This document shows positions 1 to 11,201 of a DNA stretch of 64,000 bases, in pieces. The notes under the pieces are model-generated. The model was not told where the DNA came from, ran no database searches, and worked only from the letters and a program-made list of their open reading frames with translations. The translations under genes were made by a program, and so were the position numbers. Origin of the DNA: Streptacidiphilus fuscans (lineage in GTDB: Bacteria > Actinomycetota > Actinomycetes > Streptomycetales > Streptomycetaceae). The first letter of the stretch is position 1. Each line of letters begins with the position of its first letter. The stretch spans positions 14,908-78,907 of the forward strand of contig NZ_JADPRT010000008.1 of NCBI RefSeq assembly GCF_015690355.1, read 5' to 3'.

Positions 1-118
1 CCGGCCGCCCCCCCGCCCAGACATCTCGGGGGGGGGGGGGGGGGGGGGGGGCCGGCCCCCCCCCCCCCCCCCCCGGCGGGCCCCCTGCGGCTACTCTGCG
101 CCGAGCTCCGCAGGGGAC
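1..118. other. G/C homopolymer tract, probable artefact
   Basis: A run of 24 G (28-51) is followed within a few bases by a run of 19 C (56-74), inside an almost pure G/C stretch. Runs this long are not found elsewhere in the window except near 11247-11335. No gene or recognisable site can be read here. Positions 119-248, between this tract and the ppdK stop, show no supported gene either. Confidence 0.6.
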
Positions 119-248
119 GTGCGGTGCGGGCAGCGAGCCCCCTCCGAGTCCCTCGGCTCTACCCATCCTTGGTCGGGGACGGGGACGTGGTTCGGAGGGG
201 GTTTGCCCCGCGCTGGCACCCGGCAGGTTGCGCACCGGGTGAGGGTTG

Positions 249-2966
<2,718 letters not shown>

Positions 2967-3463
2967 GAGAGGGTCTCCTGCCGCACGGTTGCCCTGACGC
3001 CGGAGAACATACCCAGATCAAAGGCGGTTGGCTGCCCCCACTAGGCCGTCAGGGTCTCGTACCAATGGGTAACCCACGAGATCGAAACCCCGGAATCGGG
3101 CTTCGCCTGCGAAAGTTAAATCGTCGCCCTGACGCTAGCTCGTCTTCAAAGGTTGAACACAAGGTCGCACCCTTGTCATCTTTGGGCCATCGGACAGACA
3201 CCGTGCGCTACGGCGGCGTTTCCTTGGGTCAATCCTCTGGAGACAACAGGCCGATCACCGGCCGCGGCACGTTCGGGAAGCGTTTCACGACCCTTGCCAC
3301 CTGCAGTTTTACGTCCTTCTGACGCAAAGTGACGACGAATGTGGCCGGAGTCACGCGCCGCGACGGCTCCCGTCTCACCCCTCGTGCGTAGCCGGTCTCA
3401 CCATCCGTCGCGACATGTCCACGCTCGGTGGCGGAGCCGTGACGCAGGAGACGGGCAGGGGAC
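2967..3463. other. intergenic region with probable ppdK promoter
   Basis: About 500 bp without a convincing gene. A possible 85-codon frame on the plus strand (3065-3322) has no recognisable domain and atypical composition, so I do not call it. The local AT content is higher than average around 3115-3180. An inverted repeat ACAAGG-N6-CCTTGT lies at 3159-3176, about 190 bp upstream of the ppdK start, and could be an operator. No clear -35/-10 pair was identified. Confidence 0.35.
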
Positions 3464-3514
3464 GGGATCCGTGGGATCCATGAGGCGGGATCCGTGAGGC
3501 GGGACCCGTGAGGC
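3464..3514. repeat. 14-bp tandem repeat downstream of dusB
   Basis: Three 14-bp units, GGGATCCATGAGGC, GGGATCCGTGAGGC and GGGACCCGTGAGGC (3473-3514), are preceded by a partial unit GGGATCCGT. They lie immediately downstream of the dusB stop codon (minus-strand gene). This is one of a series of unrelated short tandem duplications at gene junctions in this window. Confidence 0.9.
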
Positions 3515-3525
3515 GAGTGGGGCGC

Positions 3526-4692
3526 TCAGCCGCCGGAGGTGTCGAGCTCGGCCTCCGCCGACGGCACCGCGCAGTCGTACGGGTCGTCCAGCCAGCCCTC
3601 CGGCAGCACCACCCGGGCCGCGCCCGAGGTACGGCCGCGGGGGCCGTCGGCGCTGTCCGGCCACGGCTGGTCCTGGTCGATCCGGCTCAGGTGCTCCTCC
3701 AGCTCGCTGAGCGAGGAGGTGGTGGCCAGCGCGTTGCGCAGCTCGGAGCCGACCGAGAAGCCCTTGGTGTACCAGGCGACGTGCTTGCGGAAGTCGACGA
3801 CGCCGCGCTTCTCGTCCCCCAGCCACTCCCCCAGCAGCTCGGCGTGGCGGAGCATCGTCCGCGCCACATAGCCGAAGTCCGGGCGGGCGTAGTCGACCTG
3901 ACCCTCGAAGACGCTGACCAGCTCCTTGAAGAGCCACGGCCGCCCCAGGCAGCCGCGGCCGACGACCACGCCGTCGCAGCCGGTCTCGCGGACCATCCGG
4001 ACCGCGTCGTCCGCCGACCAGATGTCGCCGTTGCCCAGCACCGGCACGTGGTCCGGCACGGTCTCGCGCAGCCGGGCGATGGCGGACCAGTCGGCCTGGC
4101 CGCTGTAGTGCTGGATGGCGGTGCGCCCGTGCAGGGCGATCGCGGCCACGCCCTCCTCCGCGCCGATCCGGCCGGCGTCCAGGTAGGTGATGTGGTCGTC
4201 GTCGATGCCGACCCGCATCTTCATGGTGACCGGCAGGTCGCCCGCGTTGCCCACCGCCTGGCGCAGGATGTCGCGCAGCAGGTTCCGCTTGTACGGCAGC
4301 GCCGAACCGCCGCCCTTGCGAGTCACCTTGGGGACCGGGCAACCGAAGTTGAGGTCGATGTGGTCGGCCAGGTCCTCCTCGGCGATCATCTTCGCCGCGC
4401 GGCCGACGGTCTCCGGGTCGACGCCGTAGAGCTGGATCGACCGGGGCTGCTCGCTCGGGTCGAAGTGGATCAGCTGCATGGTCTTGGCGTTCCGCTCGAC
4501 CAGTGCCCGGGTGGTGATCATCTCCGAGACGAAGAGGCCCTTGCCTCCGCTCTGCTCCCGGCACAGCGTGCGGAACGGGGCGTTGGTGATCCCCGCCATG
4601 GGTGCGAGCACGACCGGGGGCCAGACCGTCAGCGCCGAGCCGAGGCGCAGCGGCGCTACAGCGGTGACGGCATCGGGGGCGGGCGTGGTCAT
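3526..4692 (-). CDS. dusB: tRNA-dihydrouridine synthase, DusB type
   Basis: 388 aa from the ATG at 4692. FMN-dependent enzyme that reduces uridine to dihydrouridine in the tRNA D-loop. The N-terminal TIM barrel contains APMAGITNAPF near residue 30, the catalytic cysteine in LNFGCPVPKVTRKGGG (Cys near 118), and HGRTAIQHYSG. A C-terminal helical region follows. A longer open frame upstream overlaps the neighbouring regulator in another frame and is not expected to be translated. The MTTPAPDAV start fits the family. The regulator gene on the same strand ends 38 bp upstream, so co-transcription is possible. Confidence 0.96.
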   Translation of the reverse strand: MTTPAPDAVTAVAPLRLGSALTVWPPVVLAPMAGITNAPFRTLCREQSGGKGLFVSEMITTRALVERNAKTMQLIHFDPSEQPRSIQLYGVDPETVGRAAKMIAEEDLADHIDLNFGCPVPKVTRKGGGSALPYKRNLLRDILRQAVGNAGDLPVTMKMRVGIDDDHITYLDAGRIGAEEGVAAIALHGRTAIQHYSGQADWSAIARLRETVPDHVPVLGNGDIWSADDAVRMVRETGCDGVVVGRGCLGRPWLFKELVSVFEGQVDYARPDFGYVARTMLRHAELLGEWLGDEKRGVVDFRKHVAWYTKGFSVGSELRNALATTSSLSELEEHLSRIDQDQPWPDSADGPRGRTSGAARVVLPEGWLDDPYDCAVPSAEAELDTSGG

Positions 4693-4730
4693 CCGGAAGT
4701 CCTTCGGTCGAGCGGCGACAGGCAGAACCC

Positions 4731-5642
4731 CTATTGTCCCACCCGCTCGGAGCCCACCGAAGCGGCCAGCTGCGCCACGCGCTCCTTGGTCACCGGGTCC
4801 GCCGGAACGTAGGTGATCATGCGGTAGCCGGGACGCGGGCCCAGCCAGAGGTTGGTGTACTCGAAATTCAGCAGCCCGACCTCGGGGTGGAGGAACCGCT
4901 TGGTGCCCTCGGCGGTGCCGGTGACGTCGTGGTGCTCCCACGCCGCCGCGAACTCGGGGGAGGCCAGCTGCAGGCGCTTGAGCAGCGACTTGTACTTGGG
5001 TTCGGCCACGTGCTCGGCCAGCGCGACCCGGAACTTGGCGGTCATGCCGCGCGCCGCAGCCTCCCAGTCGACCAGCAGCGTGCGCCAGCCGGGATCCGTG
5101 AAGGCCAGCCACAGGAGGTTGAGCGCCTCCGGCTCGAACCGGTCCAGGCCGCCGCAGAGCGCGGAGTAGACGTCGTTGAAGCCGATGATGTCGAACCGTG
5201 CGTTCAGCACCACCGCCGGCATCGGCGAGAGCTGCTCGAGCACCGCGCGGACCGGCGGGGTGACCACCGGGCACTCCCTGGGCACGCTGTTCGGGTCGGA
5301 GGTACCGGCCAGCGAGAACAGGTGCTCCCGCTCCACCCGGTCCAGCAGCAGCCCGCGCGCGATCGCGTCGAGCACCTGGGCCGAGACCTGGATGTCGCGC
5401 GCCTGCTCCAGCCACGTGTACCAGGTCACCCCGACGGCGGCGAGCTGCGCGACCTCCTCGCGGCGCAGTCCCGGCGTGCGGCGGCGGCCGATGCTGGGCA
5501 GGCCGACCTGCTCGGGCGAGATGCGCTCGCGTCGGCTGCGCAGGAACGCGCCGAGCTCGCGGCGACGCAGCTCGTCGGGCTTGGCGCGCGTCGGGACGAG
5601 GCTGTGGACGAGTTCCAGGCTGGACGCAGGTGCGGTACTCAT
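4731..5642 (-). CDS. MmyB-like helix-turn-helix regulator
   Basis: 303 aa. The N-terminal HTH_31/XRE-type domain has the characteristic GRRRTPGLRREEVAQLA sequence near residues 50-65, followed by WYTWLEQARDI. The C-terminal MmyB-like ligand-binding domain spans roughly residues 110-290. Members are common in actinomycetes next to oxidoreductase or efflux genes and are thought to sense small, possibly fatty, ligands. It diverges from an MFS exporter gene across a 102-bp region with two palindromes, so it probably controls that exporter and itself. The ATG at 5642 was chosen because upstream frame extension runs antisense through the MFS gene. Confidence 0.88.
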   Translation of the reverse strand: MSTAPASSLELVHSLVPTRAKPDELRRRELGAFLRSRRERISPEQVGLPSIGRRRTPGLRREEVAQLAAVGVTWYTWLEQARDIQVSAQVLDAIARGLLLDRVEREHLFSLAGTSDPNSVPRECPVVTPPVRAVLEQLSPMPAVVLNARFDIIGFNDVYSALCGGLDRFEPEALNLLWLAFTDPGWRTLLVDWEAAARGMTAKFRVALAEHVAEPKYKSLLKRLQLASPEFAAAWEHHDVTGTAEGTKRFLHPEVGLLNFEYTNLWLGPRPGYRMITYVPADPVTKERVAQLAASVGSERVGQ

Positions 5643-5678
5643 GTATTCCAGGATGCGCCCCTGTTCATCCCGTTGCCA

Positions 5679-5718
5679 GGTACTCCGAGTACCAGGATAA
5701 GCAGACCCTGGTACCAGG
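5679..5718. promoter_or_regulatory. two operator-like palindromes between regulator and MFS gene
   Basis: GGTACTC-C-GAGTACC (5679-5693) is a perfect 7-1-7 inverted repeat, and CCTGGTACCAGG (5707-5718) is a perfect 12-bp palindrome. Both share a GGTAC/GTACC core and lie in the divergent promoter region between the MmyB-like regulator (start 5642) and the MFS gene (start 5745). They are the obvious candidate binding sites for the regulator. This is inferred from position and symmetry only. Confidence 0.6.
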
Positions 5719-5744
5719 TTATAGGGAAGCGGACAGTAGTCCCC

Positions 5745-7211
5745 GTGAGCATCCACACCACACCCCAGCAGACCCGAGCCTTCGGGCCGATCCAGACCGC
5801 TGCTCCCGACCGCCCCGTCGCCGCCGCGCACCCGCGGCTGAGCACGCTGGGCCTGGTCACCGTCCTGCTCGGCGCGTTCCTGCCGATGCTGGACTTCTTC
5901 ATCGTCAACGTCGCCCTGCCGACCATCGACCACGACCTGTCGGCCGGACCGGCGACCCTGGAACTCTTCGTCGCGGGCTACGGCATCGCCTACGCGGTGC
6001 TGCTGGTCCTGGGCGGGCGCCTCGGTGACCTCTACGGCCGCAAGAAGCTGTTCGTCGCGGGCGCACTGCTCTTCGGCCTCACCTCGCTGGCTTGCGGAGT
6101 GGCGCCCACCGCGCTGGCCCTGGTCGCCGCCCGCGTCGCGCAGGGCGCGTCCGCCGCGCTGATGCTGCCGCAGGCGCTGGCCACCATCCAGGCCGCCACC
6201 GAGGGCGAGCGCAAGGCCAAGGCCATGGGCATCTACGGCGCCGTCGGCGGCATCGCCGTGGTGATCGGTCAGGTGCTGGGTGGCGTGCTGCTGTCGGCCA
6301 ACCTGTTCGGCACCGGCTGGCGGTTCATCTTCCTGGTCAACGTCCCGTTCGCGCTGGCGGCGGTGCTGCTCTCGTTCCGCGCCATCCCGGAGACCCGCTC
6401 GGCCAACCCGGCCCGCGTGGACGTCCCCGGCACCGTGCTGCTGGGCGCGGCGCTGCTGGCGCTGCTGGTCCCGCTGATGGAGGGCCGTTCGCTCGGCTGG
6501 CCCGTGTGGACCTGGGTGATGCTGGCCCTGTTCCCCTTCCTGCTGACCGCCTTCGTGCTGGTCGAGCGGCGCGGCGAGCGGGCCGGGCAGGTGCCGCTGG
6601 TCCCGATGTCGCTGCTTCGGGTGCGCGGTCTGCGCGTGGGCCTGACCATGGCCGTCCCCTTCTTCACCGGCTTCGGCGGCTTCATGATGGTGATGGCCGT
6701 CGCCCTCCAGGTGGGCCTGCACGAGGGCCCGATCGCGTCCGGCCTGGCCATGGTCCCGATGGCGACCGGCTTCTTCGCCGCCTCGCTGGCCGGCCCGCGA
6801 CTGCTGGCCCGGTTCGGCTCCCGGGTGATCGTCACCGGCGCGGTGATCCAGGCGATCGGTCTGGCCGTGCTGACGCTGACGGTGTTCCAGGACTGGAACG
6901 GCCTGAGCCCGTGGACGCTGCTGCCCGGCATGGCGATCGCCGGCACCGGACAGGGTCTGGTCATGCCGCCGCTTATCCGGCTGGTGCTGAGTCAGGTCCC
7001 GCTGGAGCGGGCGGGTGTGGGCGGCGGCATCCTGGCCACCACCCAGCAGTCCTCGCTGGCCCTGGGCGTCGCGACGCTGGGGACGCTCTTCCTCTCCCTC
7101 TCCCCCTCGATGGGGATGCACGACGCGCTGGCCCTGGTGCTCGGCCTGCAATTCGTGGCGACCTTCGTGGTCATCGCCCTGTCGACGCGGTTGCCGCGCA
7201 AGGTCGGGTGA
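5745..7211 (+). CDS. MFS drug exporter, DHA2 (EmrB/QacA) type
   Basis: 488 aa from GTG at 5745. Integral membrane proton-coupled exporter of the DHA2 family, which normally has 14 membrane segments. The sequence shows repeated hydrophobic helices, the family opening LGAFLPMLDFFIVNVALPTI, and motif A as GRLGDLYGRKK in the first cytoplasmic loop. The substrate is unknown, most likely a toxic compound sensed by the divergent MmyB-type regulator. The start was chosen to clear the divergent promoter palindromes; a much longer in-frame opening upstream is antisense to the regulator. Its stop codon lies in a 9-bp duplication. Confidence 0.93.
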   Translation: MSIHTTPQQTRAFGPIQTAAPDRPVAAAHPRLSTLGLVTVLLGAFLPMLDFFIVNVALPTIDHDLSAGPATLELFVAGYGIAYAVLLVLGGRLGDLYGRKKLFVAGALLFGLTSLACGVAPTALALVAARVAQGASAALMLPQALATIQAATEGERKAKAMGIYGAVGGIAVVIGQVLGGVLLSANLFGTGWRFIFLVNVPFALAAVLLSFRAIPETRSANPARVDVPGTVLLGAALLALLVPLMEGRSLGWPVWTWVMLALFPFLLTAFVLVERRGERAGQVPLVPMSLLRVRGLRVGLTMAVPFFTGFGGFMMVMAVALQVGLHEGPIASGLAMVPMATGFFAASLAGPRLLARFGSRVIVTGAVIQAIGLAVLTLTVFQDWNGLSPWTLLPGMAIAGTGQGLVMPPLIRLVLSQVPLERAGVGGGILATTQQSSLALGVATLGTLFLSLSPSMGMHDALALVLGLQFVATFVVIALSTRLPRKVG

Positions 7212-7222
7212 GCGGGGTGAGC
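7205..7222 (+). repeat. 9-bp duplication containing the MFS stop codon
   Basis: CGGGTGAGC (7205-7213) followed by GGGGTGAGC (7214-7222). The TGA in the first unit is the stop codon of the MFS gene (7209-7211). The second unit places another TGA in the same frame. Confidence 0.7.
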
Positions 7223-7274
7223 CCTGTGGATAACTCATGGCGATGTGTCAGTGGGGGCTGCCAGGATCTCTCCC

Positions 7275-7880
7275 ATGAACGCCAAGGAGATCCAGGCCAG
7301 CGAACACCCTGCTCAGGACCACCCGGCACGAGCCCGTAGCCGGGAGCAGCTGGCGGCCCTGGTCGCGGCGGGAGCCCGTCCCAAGTGGTTGATGTTCTGG
7401 GGGCATCAACCGCAGAAGGACGGTTCCGTCGGGCCGGGGTCGCTGAGTCAGTGGTGGCCGTGCAGCTTCACCGTCGACGGCGTCGAGTACCGCAGTGCCG
7501 AGCACTGGATGATGGCGGCCAAGGCCCGCCTCTTCGGTGACGAGGCGTCGGTGCCTGCGATACTCGCGGCCCGCACCCCGGCCGAGGCCAAGGTGCTGGG
7601 CCGCACGGTCTCCGGCTTCGACGAGGAGCGCTGGGCCGCCGAGAGGTTCGAGCTGGTGGTGCGCGGCAATGTCGCCAAGTTCGGCCAGGACGAGGCGCTG
7701 CGCACGTACCTGCTCGGCACGGGCAACCGGGTGCTGGTCGAGGCCAGCCCGGTGGACCGGGTCTGGGGCATCGGGCTCGCCGCCACCGACGACGCCGCCG
7801 CCGACCCCGACCGCTGGCGCGGCCTCAACCTGCTCGGCTTTGCCCTGATGGAGGCGCGGCAGCGGTTGCTGCTCCGGTAG
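7275..7880 (+). CDS. NADAR (YbiA-like) N-glycosidase domain protein
   Basis: 201 aa from ATG 7275. The NADAR fold is seen in WLMFWGHQ near residue 40, then YRSAEHWMMAAKARLF, and the terminal VWGIGLAATDD. NADAR proteins cleave N-glycosidic bonds. Known roles are removal of riboflavin intermediates (YbiA-type) and reversal of guanine ADP-ribosylation when paired with DarT1 toxins. No DarT1-like gene adjoins this one, so a standalone housekeeping or salvage role is more likely. An in-frame start at 7245 is possible but has no better ribosome site. Its last 56 bp overlap the convergent DUF4097 gene. Confidence 0.88.
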   Translation: MNAKEIQASEHPAQDHPARARSREQLAALVAAGARPKWLMFWGHQPQKDGSVGPGSLSQWWPCSFTVDGVEYRSAEHWMMAAKARLFGDEASVPAILAARTPAEAKVLGRTVSGFDEERWAAERFELVVRGNVAKFGQDEALRTYLLGTGNRVLVEASPVDRVWGIGLAATDDAAADPDRWRGLNLLGFALMEARQRLLLR

Positions 7881-8700
7881 GCGTCAGCTGGGAACTCGGC
7901 TGGTCACTCCCCTGGTGGCGGTAGCCGATGTCCACCGCGCCGCTGGTCGCCGTCGCGGTGATGGTGCCCTTGGCGGAGGCGGAGGCGAGTCCGGGGTCCA
8001 CGTTGACGCCGCCGCCGTCGTTGCTGCTCGCCTGGACCCGGTACTGCGTGCCGCGCGGCAGTTCGACGTCCACCGCGCCCGAGTCCACTCCGGCCGTGAC
8101 GGAGTCGGGCGGGGCGGCGAAGTCCAGGTCGATCGAGCCCGAGAAGGCCGTGGCCGCGACGGTCCTTGCGAGCAGGTTGTCGCCCTCGATGTACCCGCTG
8201 TCCGCCTTGGCCGTGACCGGGCCGGAGACACCCTGCAGGGTGATCGACCCCGAGGTGGTCGACACGCTGACCGGTCCGGCCATGCCGGTCACCGTGGTCG
8301 CGCCCGAGTCGCTGATCACGTGCACCGAGGCCTGCGCCGGCGCCGCGATGTCCAGGGCGACGTTGCACCCGACGCCGGAGAGGAACTTCAGCCCGTTGCA
8401 GCGGTAGCTCAGGCTCAGCGTGCCGGTACGCGGATTGAACTGCTGGTACACGTCCGGTCGGGAGCTCACCCACTGGAGCGTCGAGGTGACCGCTTCCTGC
8501 CCGGCGGGCACCGCGTGGATCCGGACCGTCGCTGACGGGGCGACGACCTCGACGTCGCTGATCCGGGCGTGCGCGTAGCCGTGGGTGCCGACCGCCTGCT
8601 GCTGCACCAGCCAGGCGACCACGCCACTCGCCGAGAACGGGACCACGACCATCACGACGACTGCCGCCAGCCCGTACCAGAGGCCCCTGCGCCGGGTCAC
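7825..8700 (-). CDS. membrane-anchored DUF4097 adhesin-like protein
   Basis: 291 aa from GTG 8700. One N-terminal membrane segment (roughly residues 8-30) is followed by an extracytoplasmic domain of repeating beta strands rich in G, S, T, V and D (for example GSITLQGVSGPVTAKADSGYI), typical of DUF4097/DUF4098 beta-helix proteins. These often accompany LiaRS-like envelope-stress systems. The start overlaps the stop of the response regulator by 4 bp, implying translational coupling, so it is the third gene of the kinase-regulator operon. A role in sensing or shielding envelope stress is inferred. The C-terminus overlaps the NADAR gene tail to tail. Confidence 0.85.
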   Translation of the reverse strand: MTRRRGLWYGLAAVVVMVVVPFSASGVVAWLVQQQAVGTHGYAHARISDVEVVAPSATVRIHAVPAGQEAVTSTLQWVSSRPDVYQQFNPRTGTLSLSYRCNGLKFLSGVGCNVALDIAAPAQASVHVISDSGATTVTGMAGPVSVSTTSGSITLQGVSGPVTAKADSGYIEGDNLLARTVAATAFSGSIDLDFAAPPDSVTAGVDSGAVDVELPRGTQYRVQASSNDGGGVNVDPGLASASAKGTITATATSGAVDIGYRHQGSDQPSSQLTPTGAATAAAPPSGQSRAG

Positions 8701-9350
8701 GAGCCCTCCTCCGACTCCAGGAAGCGGAGCACGGCCTTCACCCGACGGTGCTCGCCGTCCGTCGGGGCCAGCCCGAGCTTCATGAAGATGTTGTTGATGT
8801 GCTTGGCCACCGCGCTCTCGCTGACCACCAGCCCCTGTGCGATCGCCTGGTTGGAGCGGCCCTCCGCCATCAGCGCCAGCACCTCCCGCTCGCGCGGCGT
8901 CAGCTGGTCGAGCGGTCCGCTCTGGCGGCGCAGCAGCAGCTGCGACACCACCTCGGGGTCCAGCGCCGTACCGCCCGCGGCGACGCGCTCCAGCGCGTCG
9001 AGGAAGTCGTCGACGTTGGCCACCCGCTCCTTGAGCAGATAGCCCACACCGCGGTTGTTGCCGGTCAGCAGGTCGGCCGCGTAACGCTCCTCGACGTACT
9101 GGGAGAGCAACAGCACGGCCACCTCTGGGTGCTGACGGCGGATCAGCAGGGCCGCCCGCACCCCCTCGTCGGTGAAGCCCGGCGGCATCCGCACGTCCGT
9201 GACCACCACGTCGGGCTTGTGCGCGTCGACCGCCGCCAGCAGCTCCTCGGCGTCGTTGACGGCGGCGACGACGGTGTAGCCCACCGCCTCCAGCACCTTG
9301 ACCAGCCCGGCCCGGAGCAGGACGGAATCCTCGGCGATTACAGCGCGCAC
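8697..9350 (-). CDS. LuxR/NarL-family response regulator
   Basis: 217 aa. The receiver domain has the acidic N-terminal pair in VIAEDSVLL, the phospho-acceptor Asp in VVVTDVRMPPG (near residue 54) and the conserved Lys in LLKERV. The C-terminal LuxR-type HTH begins at LTPREREVLALMAEG (near 150) and contains SNQAIAQGLVVSESAVAKHI. It overlaps the upstream kinase gene by 13 bp and the downstream DUF4097 gene by 4 bp, so the three are one operon. It is expected to be phosphorylated by the adjacent kinase and may bind the long palindrome upstream of the operon. Confidence 0.96.
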   Translation of the reverse strand: MRAVIAEDSVLLRAGLVKVLEAVGYTVVAAVNDAEELLAAVDAHKPDVVVTDVRMPPGFTDEGVRAALLIRRQHPEVAVLLLSQYVEERYAADLLTGNNRGVGYLLKERVANVDDFLDALERVAAGGTALDPEVVSQLLLRRQSGPLDQLTPREREVLALMAEGRSNQAIAQGLVVSESAVAKHINNIFMKLGLAPTDGEHRRVKAVLRFLESEEGS

Positions 9351-10591
9351 GGCAGCTCCACTATCAGCGTCGTCGGGCCCCCGAGGGGGCTGGTGATCTG
9401 CAGGTTCCCGTCCACCGACGCGGCGCGCTGGCGCAGTCCGACCAGTCCGGTCCCCTTGGCCGGGTCCGCCCCGCCCACGCCGTCGTCGACCACGGTGATG
9501 ATCAGACCCGGCTCATTGTTCCTTCTGCCCGCCCCGGCGAGGGCGCCCTCGCGCACGGTGACCTCCGCCCGCGAGGCCTGGGCGTGCTTGGCGATGTTGG
9601 CCAGTGCCTCCGAGACCACGAAGTACGCGACCGCCTCCACCGCGGGTGCGGCCCGGCGCTCCATCCGGACGTCCAGCCGGACCGGCAGCGGCGCCCGTGC
9701 GGCGATCCCGGAGAGCGCCGCGTCCAGGCCGCGGTCCTCCAGCACCACCGGGTGCAGGCCGCGGACCAGGTCGCGCAGTTCGGCGATCGCGGCCTGCGCC
9801 TCGTCGTGCGCCTCGTCGATCACGGTCATCGCCTGCACGGCCTGCTCCTGTGGCGGCAGGTTCTTCAGCGTCCGGCGGGCCAGGCCGAGGTTCATCGCGA
9901 GCGAGACCAGCCGCTGCTGCGCGCCGTCGTGCAGGTCGCGTTCGATCCGGCGGCGTTCGGCGTCGGCGGCGTCGACGACCTCGGCCCGGCTCTCGGCCAG
10001 GTCCTCGACCCGGCGGGCCAACTCCCGCACCCGGTTCGGGCCGAGCAGTCTGGCCGCTGCCCGCGTGTCCGCCCACCGCCCGAGCAGTGCCAGCCAGGGC
10101 ACCAGCAGCAGCGCGACGGCCCCGACCGTGACGGCGACGGACATGCCGTAGGTGTCCAGCAGCATGGTGCTTCCGCTGGGGACCGCCCAGAACCAGGCGG
10201 GGACGCTCACCAGCACCAGCCCGGCGGACCAGACGAAGAGCAGCCCCAGCGCGTAGGCGGCCACCAGGGCGTTGACCACCACGTGGTAGAGCAGTTGACG
10301 CCAGGTCGTCTCCGCGATCAGCCACCGCCAGCGCGGCCGGGGCGCGGGTATGACCGGGATCTCCAGCTGTAGCAGCGAGACGAAGCGGCTGCGCTGAACC
10401 TGGGTCAGCCACGGCAGCACCACCAGCACCAGCGCCGACACGACGACCAGGGTCCAGGTGACCGTCCCGCTCATCAGGACGGTCACCGGCAGGAGGGCCA
10501 GCGGCACCGACGTCGCGAGGAAGGCGATGTCGCGCAGACCCTGACGCCCGTAGGGGGCGAAGGCCCGGCGGACCGCCGTGAGGAATGGCAT
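9338..10591 (-). CDS. sensor histidine kinase, HisKA_3 type
   Basis: 417 aa from ATG 10591. Several N-terminal membrane helices (about residues 20-175) are followed by a coiled linker, the phospho-acceptor H-box RIERDLHDGAQQRL (His near residue 213) and a C-terminal HATPase domain with VVDDGVGGADPAKGTGLVGLRQRA. This layout matches NarL-partner kinases that sense the cell envelope. It is the first gene of the kinase / regulator / DUF4097 operon. A perfect 10-1-10 inverted repeat lies 40 bp upstream of its start, in the position of a promoter or operator. Confidence 0.95.
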   Translation of the reverse strand: MPFLTAVRRAFAPYGRQGLRDIAFLATSVPLALLPVTVLMSGTVTWTLVVVSALVLVVLPWLTQVQRSRFVSLLQLEIPVIPAPRPRWRWLIAETTWRQLLYHVVVNALVAAYALGLLFVWSAGLVLVSVPAWFWAVPSGSTMLLDTYGMSVAVTVGAVALLLVPWLALLGRWADTRAAARLLGPNRVRELARRVEDLAESRAEVVDAADAERRRIERDLHDGAQQRLVSLAMNLGLARRTLKNLPPQEQAVQAMTVIDEAHDEAQAAIAELRDLVRGLHPVVLEDRGLDAALSGIAARAPLPVRLDVRMERRAAPAVEAVAYFVVSEALANIAKHAQASRAEVTVREGALAGAGRRNNEPGLIITVVDDGVGGADPAKGTGLVGLRQRAASVDGNLQITSPLGGPTTLIVELPCAL

Positions 10592-10630
10592 GCGCCCAGG
10601 TTAGAGGGCGAAGATCGCCGGGCGCGCTGA

Positions 10631-10651
10631 ACCCTGAGACCGTCTCAGGGT
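10631..10651. promoter_or_regulatory. perfect 10-1-10 inverted repeat upstream of two-component operon
   Basis: ACCCTGAGAC, one C, then GTCTCAGGGT: perfectly symmetrical arms 40 bp upstream of the kinase start and 115 bp before the divergent orphan gene at 10766. Symmetry, length and position fit a dimeric response-regulator site for autoregulation. It could alternatively form an RNA hairpin. Confidence 0.6.
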
Positions 10652-10765
10652 GTACCTGGCACCACCCCTGATTCGGTGCCGCGCCCTACCGCGTCGGCAA
10701 CCTTGCTCCGCCACTGTGGAGTTCGTCGCCGGAACCGATCCGGCGCCGGACGGCGGGAGGGCACC

Positions 10766-11194
10766 GTGAGCGGCTCCGAGCTCAGCGCGCTGGACCTGGA
10801 GTTCCGCGGCCTGCGCCTGCTCGACTCCCCCTGGTCGGTCCACTTCGCGCGCGGCACGCGCGGACGCCGGGCGCTGGAGGTCTACAACAACGGCCTGTTG
10901 GTCGACGTGATGGTCGAATCCGCGCTCGCCCCACGCCTGTTGCGCGGGGCTCGCCGCGGCGAACGCGACGGCACCCGCTCGGTCCTGGCCTGGGGGTACC
11001 TGTCGCCTGACGGCGAGGCCCCGCAGGTCCGCTTCACGCGGGGTGGTCGGCAGGCGACGGAGGTCGAGGCGGTCACGACGGCGGGCCGCTTCTGGCTCGC
11101 GCTCGGTGCTCCATGCGTCGCGGATCGCGTTTCCGCCACGGCGCCCGACGGCACGAGGGACGTGCTGCGGGTCCGCGCAGGCTGGTCGCGGTAG
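10766..11194 (+). CDS. hypothetical protein
   Basis: 142 aa from GTG 10766, preceded by a strong GGGAGG (10755-10760) at correct spacing. This supports the start over an in-frame ATG at 10676. I do not recognise a family. The protein is soluble-looking, with an Arg-rich middle (LLRGARRGERDG) and alternating beta-type segments. It diverges from the two-component operon. Its stop codon lies in a small perfect hairpin with arms TGGTCGC/GCGACCA (11183-11200). Confidence 0.7.
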   Translation: MSGSELSALDLEFRGLRLLDSPWSVHFARGTRGRRALEVYNNGLLVDVMVESALAPRLLRGARRGERDGTRSVLAWGYLSPDGEAPQVRFTRGGRQATEVEAVTTAGRFWLALGAPCVADRVSATAPDGTRDVLRVRAGWSR

Positions 11195-11201
11195 CGACCA
11201 A

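Noticed and set aside
3065..3322. 85-codon frame upstream of ppdK
   Set aside because: No known domain, no clear ribosome site, in a promoter-like AT-richer region. Left as intergenic.
7275..11194. Defence island around the NADAR gene
   Set aside because: Neighbours are a two-component system and an orphan gene, with no toxin, nuclease or other defence gene. A defence assignment is unsupported.
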